Assembly (NCBI RefSeq): GCF_000011065.1 | Contig: NC_004663.1 | Span: 5,022,001 to 5,086,000, forward strand | Direction of reading: 5' to 3' | DNA: 64,000 nucleotides | DNA from: Bacteroides thetaiotaomicron VPI-5482 | GTDB lineage: Bacteria; Bacteroidota; Bacteroidia; Bacteroidales; Bacteroidaceae | Shown: positions 1 through 9,631 of the stretch, in pieces | How the letters are laid out: the number at the start of each line of letters is the position of its first letter | How positions within the stretch are numbered: position 1 is the first letter of the stretch | Position numbers and translations under genes: made by a program | The notes under the pieces: model-generated | What the model was told of the DNA's origin: nothing | Seen by the model: the letters and a program-made list of their open reading frames with translations, nothing else | Databases searched by the model: none

Positions 1-1681
1 CAAGAACGGGCAGGGAGAGAATGTCGATGATTATTGGTGGAATAAATACCGTCAGGCAGGACAGTGGCTGGCGGGACGTGATACGATAGCTTACACGGAA
101 CTGTCGGATGTCGTGACCGTTTTCAGAAAAGAAATACGCGGAGTGGTTGTTTATGACTCAAAAGTAGCATCTACCAGTAATATTGCTTCATCTGTGGCAG
201 GAATCGAGAATCTGATAGCTGTGCGCTATGACATATCTCCCAATAGTCTCTATACCCGTTTGGTACTGCAAGGACCGAAGCTGGCTGTGAAATGCTGGCT
301 GGTGAACAAAGATGGTTCTTCTCTTTTCACGGGCAAAGGAAGGATTGCCGGAACCGGTCAACCTTCGACAGGATCTCTGAAAATCGATCCCTATGTATGG
401 TTTATAGAGAAATACCTGAAGAAAGGGTTATGCAATACGGAGTACGCCGCTTATTACATCGACCAGTTCTGGCGTACCGATCCTACCCGGACGGTAACGA
501 ACCATCACCAATTGACCAATCATGACTTTTTTGTCAGCAAGAAAGCTTTTTTCTTTGACCTTTCTCCTTGGGGAGACGAGCCGGCAACGGATGATCCGAC
601 ACAAGAAGAAGGACTGGACTTGCAGATACTGAAAACTTTTCTGCAAGAAGCCTATAAGCAAAATAAAGGAGAGAAATTCTGCTATATCGGAGGTTTCCCG
701 AGCTGGATTTATAAATATACGCAGCATGCTGGAGGAAAGCATGAAGATGTAGCTACCGAGTGGGAATTTTCCCGTATTATCAGTGCTTATAATGCCTTTA
801 AGGATGCCGATGCCATCGGACTGGGAGCATTGGCTAACTCCTCCTTCTGGCAACATTTTCCTCTTCAGGAAAAGTATCCCCAAAAGTGGGTGACACATCA
901 GGAACTGATGGACAGAGGCTATCTGAACCGTGACGGAACAATCAACTTTCAGGGACGGAACTTTATCCTCTTCTATGTAGGCGATTATGATTCCTCCTCC
1001 TGGATTGCTCAGACTACCCCTTTCCTGTGGGACGAACCTAGCCGGGGAGAAGTGCCTTTGATGTGGTCTGTCAGTCCTGTACTTGCAGAACGCGTTCCGA
1101 TGGTGATGCATAATTATCGGGTGACGGCTACTCCGAATGATTATTTTGCCGCTGCTGACAATGGTGCCGGATATTTAATGCCGGGTATGTTGCAAGAGCC
1201 TCGCTCGGTGTCCGGATTGAAAAGCGGATTGAGTGCATGGGCAAAGCATTGCAGCAAATATTATCAGAAGTGGGGATTGACCATTACAGGATTTGTGATT
1301 GACGGCGAAGCCCCCGGACTGGATTCAGACGGATTGGACTGTTACGCATCGTTCAGTCCGAATGGAATAGTTCCGCAGAAGATGCCTTTGACATTGCTGC
1401 ACAATGATATGCCGGTGATCCGGGCAGATTATGATATTGTAGATCATGATTACCGCAGGGCAACGGATGTGATTGTGGAAAGAGTGGAGAAACGTCCGGT
1501 TCCTTTCCATTGGTTCAGAGCCATATTGAAGTCACCTTCCTGGTATAAAGGGATTTGTGATGAGTTGAAACAGCGGCATACGAATATTGAATTGCTGGAT
1601 GCACCGACATTTTTTGAACTCTATCGTATCTATCTGAAGCAGCATCCGGATGCTGCTGCCGGAAAGATAACGATGAACTAA
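1..1681 (+). CDS. GxGYxYP-family putative glycoside hydrolase, 5' end cut by the window edge
   Basis: The frame is open to the left edge (Lys-Asn-Gly from base 2), so the GTG at 113 is internal and the gene starts outside the window. The visible part of about 560 residues carries features of the GxGYxYP putative glycosidase family: an early segment reading YDSKVASTSNIASSVAG, an IGGFPSWIYKYT stretch, FYVGDYDSSSW, and the family signature as DNGAGYLMP (near 1157-1183). Activity has not been established for this family, to my knowledge. It is the first visible gene of a plus-strand carbohydrate locus, about 30 bp before a GH92 gene, with a second GxGYxYP member two genes on. By context it probably helps process alpha-mannan or N-glycan-like oligosaccharide. 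Family call is fairly secure; substrate is inference. Confidence 0.8.
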   Translation, partial: KNGQGENVDDYWWNKYRQAGQWLAGRDTIAYTELSDVVTVFRKEIRGVVVYDSKVASTSNIASSVAGIENLIAVRYDISPNSLYTRLVLQGPKLAVKCWLVNKDGSSLFTGKGRIAGTGQPSTGSLKIDPYVWFIEKYLKKGLCNTEYAAYYIDQFWRTDPTRTVTNHHQLTNHDFFVSKKAFFFDLSPWGDEPATDDPTQEEGLDLQILKTFLQEAYKQNKGEKFCYIGGFPSWIYKYTQHAGGKHEDVATEWEFSRIISAYNAFKDADAIGLGALANSSFWQHFPLQEKYPQKWVTHQELMDRGYLNRDGTINFQGRNFILFYVGDYDSSSWIAQTTPFLWDEPSRGEVPLMWSVSPVLAERVPMVMHNYRVTATPNDYFAAADNGAGYLMPGMLQEPRSVSGLKSGLSAWAKHCSKYYQKWGLTITGFVIDGEAPGLDSDGLDCYASFSPNGIVPQKMPLTLLHNDMPVIRADYDIVDHDYRRATDVIVERVEKRPVPFHWFRAILKSPSWYKGICDELKQRHTNIELLDAPTFFELYRIYLKQHPDAAAGKITMN

Positions 1682-1712
1682 CCTGATTAATGAACAGACA
1701 TATTCATATAGA

Positions 1713-3980
1713 ATGATGATGAACAGATTGAATATAAAAAGAACAGTCGGCTCCTGTTTGATGGCGATGGCGTTTTTTTCGTGTACCCATACGGATCAGA
1801 CGCCCACGAAAGACTTTGTCGATTATGTAAATCCATATATCGGCAATATCAGCCATCTGCTGGTGCCTACTTACCCAACCGTACATCTGCCGAACTCGAT
1901 GCTCAGGGTCTATCCGGAAAGGGGAGACTATACATCGGACAGGGTAAACGGCCTTCCGGTCGTGGTGACCAGTCATAGAGGCAGCTCGGCTTTTAACCTG
2001 AGTCCGGTGCAGGGAGAGGTATCCCGACCGATTGTATCTTACTCCTATGATTTGGAGAATATTACCCCCTATAGTTATTCCGTATACCTGGATGAGGCTG
2101 ATATACAGGTTGAGTATGCCCCTTCACATCAGGCTGGTATTTATCATATCAGTTTTGGGACGGAAGGTGATAATGCTCTGGTGGTGAATACGAAGAACGG
2201 AAAGCTGGTCGCTGAAGAAAAAGGAGTCAGTGGCTATCAGGTTATTGACAACACTCCTACCAAAATCTATCTGTATCTCGAAACCAGTCAACTACCTTTA
2301 CGCAAAGGGGTACTGGCAGATGGAAAAGTTGATATGGAAAGTAAGGAAGGCAGTGCCATCGCTTTGTATTATGGAAGCGAGAAGAACCTGAATCTACGTT
2401 ACGGAATTTCCTTTATCAGTGCCGAGCAGGCAAAGAAGAATCTGCAACGTGACATCACCACCTATGATGTAAAGGCGGTGGCGGATGCCGGACGCAGGAT
2501 ATGGAACAAGACATTGGGCAAGATTGTGATAGAAGGCGGTTCGGAAGACGAAAAAGAAATCTTCTACACTTCCCTTTATCGTACCTACGAACGCATGATC
2601 AATCTTTCGGAGGACGGGAAATATTACAGTGCTTTCGATGGCAAGATTCATGAAGATGGCGGAGTACCTTTTTATACAGATGACTGGATATGGGATACTT
2701 ACCGGGCTACACATCCGTTGCGTATCTTGATAGAACCGCAGAAGGAACTCGATATGATTCGTTCATATATACGGATGGCAGAACAGTCGGACAGAAGATG
2801 GATGCCTACCTTCCCCGAGGTGACCGGAGACAGTCACCGGATGAATGGCAATCATGCAGTGGCAGTTATCTGGGATGCTTATTGCAAAGGATTGAAAGAC
2901 TTTGATCTGGAGGCTGCTTATGAAGCCTGCAAAGGAGCGATTACAGAAAAAACGTTGTTGCCCTGGCTGAGATGTCCGTTGACGGAGCTCGATAAGTTCT
3001 ATCAGGAAAAAGGATTTTTCCCTGCACTGAACCCTGGCGAAGAAGAAACTTGCAAGGCTGTTCATTCGTTCGAGAGACGACAAGCGGTTGCGGTTATGTT
3101 GGGTAACTGTTACGATAATTGGTGTCTGGCACAGATAGCCAGAACATTAAACAAGACCGATGACTATAAGAAGTTTATGAGGATGTCTTATACGTACCGG
3201 AATGTTTATAATGCGGAAACGGGTTTCTTTCATCCCAAGAACAAGGACGGAAAGTTTATCGAACCGTTTGACTATCGATATTCGGGAGGACAGGGGGCAC
3301 GTGGCTATTATGGTGAAAACAACGGTTGGATCTATCGTTGGGATGTGCAGCACAATCCGGCGGATTTGATTGCCTTGATGGGTGGACAGGCTTCATTTAT
3401 CGAGAGATTGAATCAGACATTCAATGAACCGTTGGGGCGGAGCAAGTTTGATTTCTATCATCAGTTGCCGGACCATACCGGTAATGTCGGCCAGTTCTCT
3501 ATGGCAAATGAACCTTGTCTGCATATTCCTTATTTGTATAACTATGCCGGTCAGCCGTGGATGACACAAAAAAGGATTCGCGTTTTGCTGAACCAGTGGT
3601 TCCGTAATGACTTGATGGGCGTTCCCGGTGATGAAGACGGAGGTGGAATGACTGCATTTGTGGTATTCTCCATGATGGGCTTTTATCCGGTAACTCCCGG
3701 TTCTCCAACTTATAATATCGGCAGTCCGGTATTCCAATCCGCAAAGATGGAGGTAGGTGACGGACATTATTTTGAGATCATAGCGGAGAATTATGCGCCG
3801 GACCATAAGTACATCCAGTCGGCTACCTTGAATGGAACGCCGTGGAATAAGCCGTGGTTCAGCCATGCGGATATTCAAAACGGCGGACGTCTGGTTTTGC
3901 AGATGGGAGATAAGCCCAATAAGAAGTGGGGGATAGCTTCGGATGCCGTGCCGCCCTCTTCAGAGAGTTTGCCGGAATAA
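1713..3980 (+). CDS. GH92 alpha-mannosidase (lipoprotein)
   Basis: 755 residues, the usual GH92 length. GH92 enzymes are calcium-dependent, inverting exo-alpha-mannosidases that remove alpha-1,2/1,3/1,4/1,6 mannose. The N terminus is a lipoprotein signal ending AFFSC, followed by THTDQ, which lacks the acidic run typical of surface export, so a periplasmic location is favoured. The mature protein opens VDYVNPYIGN, typical of the family. Glu600 in MANEP (codon near 3507) matches the catalytic-acid segment, usually xGNEP, followed by the LYNYAGQPW stretch. Asp640 and Asp642 in GDEDGGGM match the catalytic-base region, followed by FSMMGFYPVTPGSP. Context of GH99 and LamG lipoproteins fits an alpha-mannan locus. 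Linkage specificity cannot be read from sequence. Three ATG codons in a row make the exact start uncertain by two residues. Confidence 0.93.
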   Translation: MMMNRLNIKRTVGSCLMAMAFFSCTHTDQTPTKDFVDYVNPYIGNISHLLVPTYPTVHLPNSMLRVYPERGDYTSDRVNGLPVVVTSHRGSSAFNLSPVQGEVSRPIVSYSYDLENITPYSYSVYLDEADIQVEYAPSHQAGIYHISFGTEGDNALVVNTKNGKLVAEEKGVSGYQVIDNTPTKIYLYLETSQLPLRKGVLADGKVDMESKEGSAIALYYGSEKNLNLRYGISFISAEQAKKNLQRDITTYDVKAVADAGRRIWNKTLGKIVIEGGSEDEKEIFYTSLYRTYERMINLSEDGKYYSAFDGKIHEDGGVPFYTDDWIWDTYRATHPLRILIEPQKELDMIRSYIRMAEQSDRRWMPTFPEVTGDSHRMNGNHAVAVIWDAYCKGLKDFDLEAAYEACKGAITEKTLLPWLRCPLTELDKFYQEKGFFPALNPGEEETCKAVHSFERRQAVAVMLGNCYDNWCLAQIARTLNKTDDYKKFMRMSYTYRNVYNAETGFFHPKNKDGKFIEPFDYRYSGGQGARGYYGENNGWIYRWDVQHNPADLIALMGGQASFIERLNQTFNEPLGRSKFDFYHQLPDHTGNVGQFSMANEPCLHIPYLYNYAGQPWMTQKRIRVLLNQWFRNDLMGVPGDEDGGGMTAFVVFSMMGFYPVTPGSPTYNIGSPVFQSAKMEVGDGHYFEIIAENYAPDHKYIQSATLNGTPWNKPWFSHADIQNGGRLVLQMGDKPNKKWGIASDAVPPSSESLPE

Positions 3981-4018
3981 AGTCAGAATAATAATATTAA
4001 AATCTAAAATATAACACA

Positions 4019-5995
4019 ATGAAAAAGATGATTGTACTCACCAGTCTATGGTCGTTTTTATTTATCTTTTCCTTTTCAATGTTCGGTTGCAGCGAGGATG
4101 ACGATGAATTTGGAACAACGGCCGAAAGAGGAAATGAAGTCCGTACTCCCCGTGTGGAGGAGATCAATGGAAAAGCAGTGGTCACCTGGATTGATCCTTA
4201 TATTACGGATATCAAGGAGGTGCAGGTAAAGGATTTGCAGACTAATGAGCAACAGACGGTTGCCAAAGGAGTGCAGAGCGCGGAATTTGCGATTACGGAC
4301 AATAGCCTGTTGTCTTACCGATATGAAATGAAAGTTGTCAGAACGACCGGAGAGATGTCTGCCGGAGTGACTGCCCGTCTGGTGAAGAACTGGGCGCAAA
4401 AGCTGCATCCTTTGATGGATTATCATAGTGATGCGACTCCTCAAAGTGGTATGTTCTTTAAGAATCAGCCGGTGGCGAAAGTGAATGTATTCGATATTCG
4501 TGATGACGAAAATATATCGAAGCTGACCACTGCTGTCATGCAGGGAGTGATTAACCAGGAACAGGCACTGACTTATCTGATCTGGTTACAGCAGGATTTG
4601 ACGCAGCTGGATGATGCCGAAGTGCAGTATGAGATGCAGCCTTTGGCGAATACTTCCCGCAACAGAGGCTTTGCGGCATTATATAATATGTATAAAGACC
4701 GCTTCAACTGCCTGGTAGTCTGGGATGAGAATCAGCCTTGGTCATGGAGTATGGCACAGATGATTTCGTCACAGGAGAAAGGCATTCCGGTTACGGAATC
4801 CATGAGAAAGTTTATAGAGGATGAGCTGGGAATAGGAAATCTGGAAGTTAGGGATATACGTAACCAATGGTCATCAAAGGCAGAAGCTTATGGCTGGGCG
4901 ATAGCGCACTATGCCGACAAATGCCATCCGAAGCTAACTTTCTCCGGTGGATTGCGGAGTGATTATAAAGATAATCCGTGGAGAATGTACGATTACGTAG
5001 CTGCTTCTAAAGGCTTTGTCTTCTGGTTGGACGACTCTAATGGAGATGACAAACAGATCATGGATAATATCTTCAATAGCGGATCTTATCCGGTGGGTTC
5101 TTCGGTATTTGGTTATGGAATGAATGCCAATGGCGACGAACTGAATAAGATTACCAACATCCATAATGCAGGATTTGTAGTGAGTGACTATTATGCGAAT
5201 GGCAGTTATTGGTGCAGTTTCCCGAGCAAAGCCTTCCAGCAGCGTAAAGGGATAGCCGGAGAAGTGAAGCCGGGTAAGATATATGTCGCTATCAGTCTGA
5301 GTGACGGAGACAATATTCAGTTCGATGCAAATTCTCTTTATCAGATATTCAAGGAAGGAAAGCGCAGAGGCGAAGTTCCGGTAGGAGTGACTTTGGCGGC
5401 AGGCTTGCAGGAATTGAATCCGAAGCTACTTGAATTTTACTATAAGAATATGACTCCGAACGATGAATTGACGGCAGGGCCTTCCGGTTTCCAGTTTATC
5501 TATGGTGATTATTATGCGCAGAGCGGTAAATATGCGGAATGGTTGGAAATGAACAAGAAGTGGTTATCCACTGCCGGTTTCCACACGGCGCATCTCTGGA
5601 ATACAGACGAGCAGATGTATTTCGAACAATACATGAAGAGCAAGGCTGTCGATGCGATTATGGACGGATCTAACCGGACACATACCACAGGCTCATCTTA
5701 CAAATTGGTAGATGGCGTGGTGCGTATTGATCAGGGGACTATGTGCCGCAATAATGGAGACGTATACCGTGATCTGATGTCTGTATCTCCCAGCCCGCGG
5801 CGTCCTTTATTCCGGCATGTCTATCTGTTGACCAACTATTACGGATTTGAAGGAAATAAAGTGGTAGTGTACGAGAGACTGATCAAGGAACTCGAACGGG
5901 TTGAACAGGATTGTCCGGATACGTATGAATTTATGCTCCCGATGGATTTGGCCGCTTCTATCAGGAAGTACATAGAAGAAGGCGGTATTTATTAA
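4019..5995 (+). CDS. GxGYxYP-family putative glycoside hydrolase, surface-type lipoprotein
   Basis: 658 residues with a lipoprotein signal ending SMFGC followed by SEDDDE, an acidic run like the Bacteroidetes lipoprotein export signal, so surface exposure is predicted. After a short fibronectin-like N-terminal segment (TPRVEEINGKAVVTW...), the body resembles the GxGYxYP family: NVFDIRDDENISK at the domain start, ISLSDGDNIQ in the middle, and a degenerate signature AGPSGFQFIYGDYY (near 5476) where the family has GxGYxYP. It lies 38 bp after the GH92 gene and 33 bp before two LamG lipoproteins. It is distinct from the truncated member at the left edge. No activity is established for the family; mannan processing is inferred from neighbours. 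Confidence 0.75.
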   Translation: MKKMIVLTSLWSFLFIFSFSMFGCSEDDDEFGTTAERGNEVRTPRVEEINGKAVVTWIDPYITDIKEVQVKDLQTNEQQTVAKGVQSAEFAITDNSLLSYRYEMKVVRTTGEMSAGVTARLVKNWAQKLHPLMDYHSDATPQSGMFFKNQPVAKVNVFDIRDDENISKLTTAVMQGVINQEQALTYLIWLQQDLTQLDDAEVQYEMQPLANTSRNRGFAALYNMYKDRFNCLVVWDENQPWSWSMAQMISSQEKGIPVTESMRKFIEDELGIGNLEVRDIRNQWSSKAEAYGWAIAHYADKCHPKLTFSGGLRSDYKDNPWRMYDYVAASKGFVFWLDDSNGDDKQIMDNIFNSGSYPVGSSVFGYGMNANGDELNKITNIHNAGFVVSDYYANGSYWCSFPSKAFQQRKGIAGEVKPGKIYVAISLSDGDNIQFDANSLYQIFKEGKRRGEVPVGVTLAAGLQELNPKLLEFYYKNMTPNDELTAGPSGFQFIYGDYYAQSGKYAEWLEMNKKWLSTAGFHTAHLWNTDEQMYFEQYMKSKAVDAIMDGSNRTHTTGSSYKLVDGVVRIDQGTMCRNNGDVYRDLMSVSPSPRRPLFRHVYLLTNYYGFEGNKVVVYERLIKELERVEQDCPDTYEFMLPMDLAASIRKYIEEGGIY

Positions 5996-6028
5996 AGGAA
6001 TTATAAACGAATCTAAAACAAATGAGAT

Positions 6029-7159
6029 ATGAAAAATAGATATAGTATCCGGTTACTGGTTATAGTCTTTCTTTCGGCTTTCGCTATGGGTATCTGCTAC
6101 TCATGTTCGGATGATGACGGAGAAGGAGTGAAGGTATATGAGTATCGTGAACAGATAGGCAAGAAGATAAAAGTGTTGACCGACCTGCAGGCTGAATCCC
6201 AGTTCGGGCTTCGGGAAGGAATGTATCCTGAAACAAGCCGGGCGATTCTGGAAGATGCGATAGCCAAGCTGAAAGATTTCCTTCAGACGATAAAAGAAGC
6301 GGGAGTGGCGGAAGCTCGGATTCCCGAAGAGACAGCCAGACTGCTGAAAGAATCGGACGAAAAGATAGCCGAGTTTAAGGCGACTGTCCGGACGGAAGAC
6401 TTACTGGTTCCGGCAGAGCTGGAAGTAAGCGGAAAGAATGGCGGATATATTGACTTTGGCGCTCATCCGGAGTATTCCACATTCGGTGAAGTTGGCAAGC
6501 AGGCATTTACTGTTGAGTTTTGGGTAAAGCTGAAGGATGTAGAAGGCTTCTTCTATCTGATCTCTACCTTTACGGATGATGATACGAACAATCACGAACG
6601 CAAAGGCTGGTGCGTGAATAGCTACAACTATGGTGGCAACAACATGCGTATGACATACGGAATGGGCTTTAATGACCTGATGGAACCTGCCTTCGGATTT
6701 GCCACCGTTAATGAGTGGGTACACTTGGCTGTGGTGACGGATGAAACCGGAGTAGACGGCGAGATGAATGGAGGCAGACCTGTCATGACCAAAATGTATA
6801 TGAACGGTGAACTGAAACTTTCGACCACCTCTCATCAGGATGCTTCCAAACCGTATGCTTCTAACGACAGCAATGTCCCGATGGTGGCATTTGGCGGCAT
6901 GAGTGCTACAGGCAACCGTATCGGTGATAAAGGTGCTAACGGAAGTATGAAACATCTGCATATCTGGCGTACCGCCAAGACTCAGGATGAAATCCGCCGG
7001 TTGATGGAGCATCCGGAGAATGTGACGGGCGAAGAGGACGATTTGGTTTGCGGATGGACTTTCGCGAAGATGGCGCTTGACGACCAGGAAATTAAAGACT
7101 TGACCGGAAAGTATACGGCAAAGCTGGTCGGAGACTATAGGTGGATTGAATTAGAATGA
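6029..7159 (+). CDS. LamG/concanavalin A-like domain lipoprotein (paralogue 1)
   Basis: 376 residues. The N terminus is a hydrophobic signal ending in Cys26 followed by SDDDGEG, so a surface-exposed lipoprotein is predicted. Residues about 30-125 are charged and helical (EQIGKKIKVLTDLQ..., DEKIAEFKATVRTEDLL), resembling the DUF4972-type module. Residues about 135-370 form a LamG-like beta-sandwich: GGYIDFGAHPEYSTFG, FTVEFWVKLKDV, NEWVHLAVVTDE, KMYMNGELKL, MKHLHIWRTAKTQDEI, LVCGWTF. The fold often binds carbohydrate. The next gene is a close paralogue and the two overlap by four bases. A glycan-binding role within the mannan locus is inference; no catalytic residues are evident. Confidence 0.75.
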   Translation: MKNRYSIRLLVIVFLSAFAMGICYSCSDDDGEGVKVYEYREQIGKKIKVLTDLQAESQFGLREGMYPETSRAILEDAIAKLKDFLQTIKEAGVAEARIPEETARLLKESDEKIAEFKATVRTEDLLVPAELEVSGKNGGYIDFGAHPEYSTFGEVGKQAFTVEFWVKLKDVEGFFYLISTFTDDDTNNHERKGWCVNSYNYGGNNMRMTYGMGFNDLMEPAFGFATVNEWVHLAVVTDETGVDGEMNGGRPVMTKMYMNGELKLSTTSHQDASKPYASNDSNVPMVAFGGMSATGNRIGDKGANGSMKHLHIWRTAKTQDEIRRLMEHPENVTGEEDDLVCGWTFAKMALDDQEIKDLTGKYTAKLVGDYRWIELE

Positions 7160-7185
7160 TACGAAACAGAAAATACAGGATAGAT

Positions 7186-8328
7186 ATGAAAAATAACTAT
7201 TTATATAATTGGGTAGTGATAGTGTTTATGATGCTTCAGATGCTGGCATTTACTTCTTGTTCTGATGATGATGACAATAGCGGCTGGCCGACGGAAACGG
7301 ACAAGACCGAAATCTTCATAGAGCGCTTCAGTACATTGGTGACTAACCTGACTGCGCTGCGGGATGGAGCTACATATGGCGAACTGAAAGATAACTATCC
7401 GGTATCCAGTAAAGCCATGCTGGATGATGAAATTGTTTATCTGGAGGAAACGATCGCTAAACTGAAAGAAGGAAACAAAAAGTTGGCTGACAGTGAAGCC
7501 GACCGCATTATCCGTGAAGCTAACCAGATAGAGAAGAACTTCAGAGCGACCAGACGTACCGAAGACTTTTTACCGGTTGCCGCTGAACTGTTGGTCAACG
7601 GAAAGAATGGCGGATACATTGATTTTGGTGTTCATCCGGAGTATTCAGCTTTTGGCGAGCAGGGGCAACAAGCATTCACAGTCGAGTTCTGGGTGAAGCT
7701 GACAGATGTGGACGAATATCTCAATAGCTTTGTATTCTTGCTTTCCACCTTCACGGATGATGATACGAAAGATCACGAGCGTAAAGGATGGGCGGTAAAC
7801 AGTCACTTCGGCAGATTACGTATGACGTATGGTATAGGCTATAGTGACTTGTTTGAACCGGGCTTCTCATTCAGCACACTAAATCAGTGGGTTCATGTGG
7901 CAGTTGTCACTAACGAGAACGGAGTGGACGGAGAAGTCAGAGACGGAATTCCGGTGATGACCAAGATTTACGTCAACGGTCAGTTGATGTTGTCGGAAAG
8001 AGGCCGGGATGACCGTTTGCCATATACTCCGAATGATAAGGAAGTGGCTATGGTTGCCTTTACCGGGCTTAGCGCAACTGCCAACCGTATCGGAGAAAAG
8101 AGCACCAATGGATGTATGCGTCATCTGCATATCTGGAAATCGGCGAAGACACAGGCCGAAATACAACATCTGATGGATACTCCGGAATCCGTGACTGGAA
8201 GCGAATCGGATCTGGTATGCGGATGGACATTGAATAAGACTGTTTCGGATAACAATAACATCAAAGATCTGACGGGCAAATTCTCAGCCAGGCTGATCGG
8301 AGATTTTCAATGGGTAGAGAATAGATAA
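7186..8328 (+). CDS. LamG/concanavalin A-like domain lipoprotein (paralogue 2)
   Basis: 380 residues from ATG 7186; an in-frame ATG at 7156 overlaps the previous stop as ATGA, but it would add ten polar residues before the signal, so 7186 is preferred. The signal ends AFTSC followed by SDDDDNSG, a strong surface-export-like acidic run. The layout repeats the preceding gene: a helical region (about 30-130, LREGATY-like motif then KLKEGNKKLADSEADRI) followed by a LamG-like sandwich with GGYIDFGVHPEYSAFG, FTVEFWVKLTDV, NQWVHVAVVTNE, KIYVNGQLML, MRHLHIWKSAKTQAEI and LVCGWTL. The pair looks like a tandem duplication. A hairpin follows at 8345. Glycan binding is inferred from fold and context only. 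Confidence 0.73.
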   Translation: MKNNYLYNWVVIVFMMLQMLAFTSCSDDDDNSGWPTETDKTEIFIERFSTLVTNLTALRDGATYGELKDNYPVSSKAMLDDEIVYLEETIAKLKEGNKKLADSEADRIIREANQIEKNFRATRRTEDFLPVAAELLVNGKNGGYIDFGVHPEYSAFGEQGQQAFTVEFWVKLTDVDEYLNSFVFLLSTFTDDDTKDHERKGWAVNSHFGRLRMTYGIGYSDLFEPGFSFSTLNQWVHVAVVTNENGVDGEVRDGIPVMTKIYVNGQLMLSERGRDDRLPYTPNDKEVAMVAFTGLSATANRIGEKSTNGCMRHLHIWKSAKTQAEIQHLMDTPESVTGSESDLVCGWTLNKTVSDNNNIKDLTGKFSARLIGDFQWVENR

Positions 8329-8344
8329 TTGTTTTACGAACCGG

Positions 8345-8390
8345 GTAGTTCCCAAGGCCGTCGGATAGCTGGCTTTGGGACTACTTTCTT
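8345..8390 (+). terminator. Intergenic hairpin between LamG gene and GH99 gene
   Basis: Arms 8345-8359 and 8371-8384 pair over about 14 bp with one bulge and one GU, loop of 11, followed by TTTCTT. The T-run is weak, so this may be a partial terminator or a processing/stability hairpin within the locus transcript rather than a full stop before the GH99 gene. Confidence 0.55.
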
Positions 8391-8402
8391 AAACAAACGA
8401 AC

Positions 8403-9551
8403 ATGAGGAAAGAACTTGTTTTTGTTTTATTGGCATTATTTCTGTGTGCCGGCTGTAACGGTAACAAAAAGAAAATGAACGGTGAACACGATTTGGATGC
8501 GGCAAACATTACGTTGGATGACCATACGATCAGTTTTTATTATAATTGGTATGGAAATCCGTCAGTGGATGGAGAAATGAAGCACTGGATGCACCCGATA
8601 GCCCTTGCTCCGGGACATTCGGGAGATGTCGGTGCCATATCCGGACTTAATGATGACATCGCCTGTAATTTTTATCCGGAGCTCGGAACGTACAGCAGCA
8701 ATGATCCTGAAATCATTCGGAAACATATCCGGATGCATATAAAAGCGAATGTCGGTGTACTGTCTGTCACTTGGTGGGGAGAAAGCGATTATGGCAACCA
8801 AAGTGTGTCTCTCCTGCTGGATGAGGCTGCAAAAGTAGGGGCAAAGGTGTGCTTTCATATAGAGCCTTTTAATGGACGCAGCCCGCAAACGGTAAGGGAG
8901 AATATTCAATATATAGTGGATACTTATGGTGATCATCCGGCTTTTTACCGTACGCACGGCAAACCTCTTTTCTTTATCTATGATTCTTATCTGATCAAAC
9001 CTGCCGAGTGGGCGAAGTTGTTTGCTGCCGGGGGAGAGATAAGTGTGCGTAATACCAAGTACGACGGTCTTTTTATTGGTCTGACATTGAAGGAAAGCGA
9101 GTTGCCCGACATTGAGACAGCGTGCATGGATGGCTTTTACACTTACTTTGCCGCAACAGGTTTCACAAATGCTTCTACTCCGGCCAACTGGAAATCCATG
9201 CAGCAATGGGCAAAGGCACATAATAAATTGTTTATTCCGAGTGTCGGTCCGGGATATATTGATACCCGGATTCGTCCTTGGAACGGAAGTACCACCCGAG
9301 ACCGTGAGAATGGAAAATATTACGATGATATGTATAAAGCTGCCATAGAAAGCGGTGCTTCTTATATTTCGATTACGTCTTTCAATGAATGGCATGAAGG
9401 AACTCAGATAGAGCCGGCTGTCTCAAAGAAGTGCGATGCTTTTGAATATTTGGATTATAAACCATTGGCTGATGATTACTATTTGATAAGAACTGCCTAT
9501 TGGGTAGATGAATTCCGGAAAGCAAGATCTGCTTCGGAAGATGTTCAATAA
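8403..9551 (+). CDS. GH99 endo-alpha-1,2-mannosidase/mannanase (lipoprotein)
   Basis: 382 residues, typical of bacterial GH99. The signal MRKELVFVLLALFLCAGC is a clear lipobox, followed by NGNKKK rather than an acidic run. The domain begins TISFYYNWYGNPSVDGEMKH, the family opening, and continues with LSVTWWGESDYG and FHIEPFNGR. The catalytic pair sits in FNEWHEGTQIEP: Glu329 and Glu332 (codons near 9387 and 9396), the same E-W-H-E spacing described for characterised Bacteroides GH99 enzymes. GH99 enzymes cleave within alpha-1,2-mannose-containing chains of yeast mannan or glucosylated high-mannose glycans through an unusual neighbouring-group mechanism. It ends the locus; the adjacent GH92 would remove mannose from products. 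The order GH92, LamG-type genes, GH99 matches my memory of the third alpha-mannan locus of B. thetaiotaomicron. Confidence 0.95.
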   Translation: MRKELVFVLLALFLCAGCNGNKKKMNGEHDLDAANITLDDHTISFYYNWYGNPSVDGEMKHWMHPIALAPGHSGDVGAISGLNDDIACNFYPELGTYSSNDPEIIRKHIRMHIKANVGVLSVTWWGESDYGNQSVSLLLDEAAKVGAKVCFHIEPFNGRSPQTVRENIQYIVDTYGDHPAFYRTHGKPLFFIYDSYLIKPAEWAKLFAAGGEISVRNTKYDGLFIGLTLKESELPDIETACMDGFYTYFAATGFTNASTPANWKSMQQWAKAHNKLFIPSVGPGYIDTRIRPWNGSTTRDRENGKYYDDMYKAAIESGASYISITSFNEWHEGTQIEPAVSKKCDAFEYLDYKPLADDYYLIRTAYWVDEFRKARSASEDVQ

Positions 9552-9570
9552 TATGCTATATCTTGTCGGT

Positions 9571-9631
9571 TTTGCCCATTTGTAATTAAAATGTTCTATA
9601 TTTGTGATACATAACTCAAATATAGAACATT
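9571..9631 (+). promoter_or_regulatory. Promoter within a 15-bp perfect inverted repeat before the DUF2339 gene
   Basis: A -7 element TATATTTG lies at 9597-9604 with a TTTG at 9571-9574 (22-bp spacer). The -7 box is inside the left arm of a perfect inverted repeat: 9590-9604 pairs with 9617-9631, loop 12, and the right arm touches the ATG at 9632. It can act as a dimeric operator over the promoter, or, if transcribed from further upstream, as a hairpin hiding the start codon. Confidence 0.55.
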
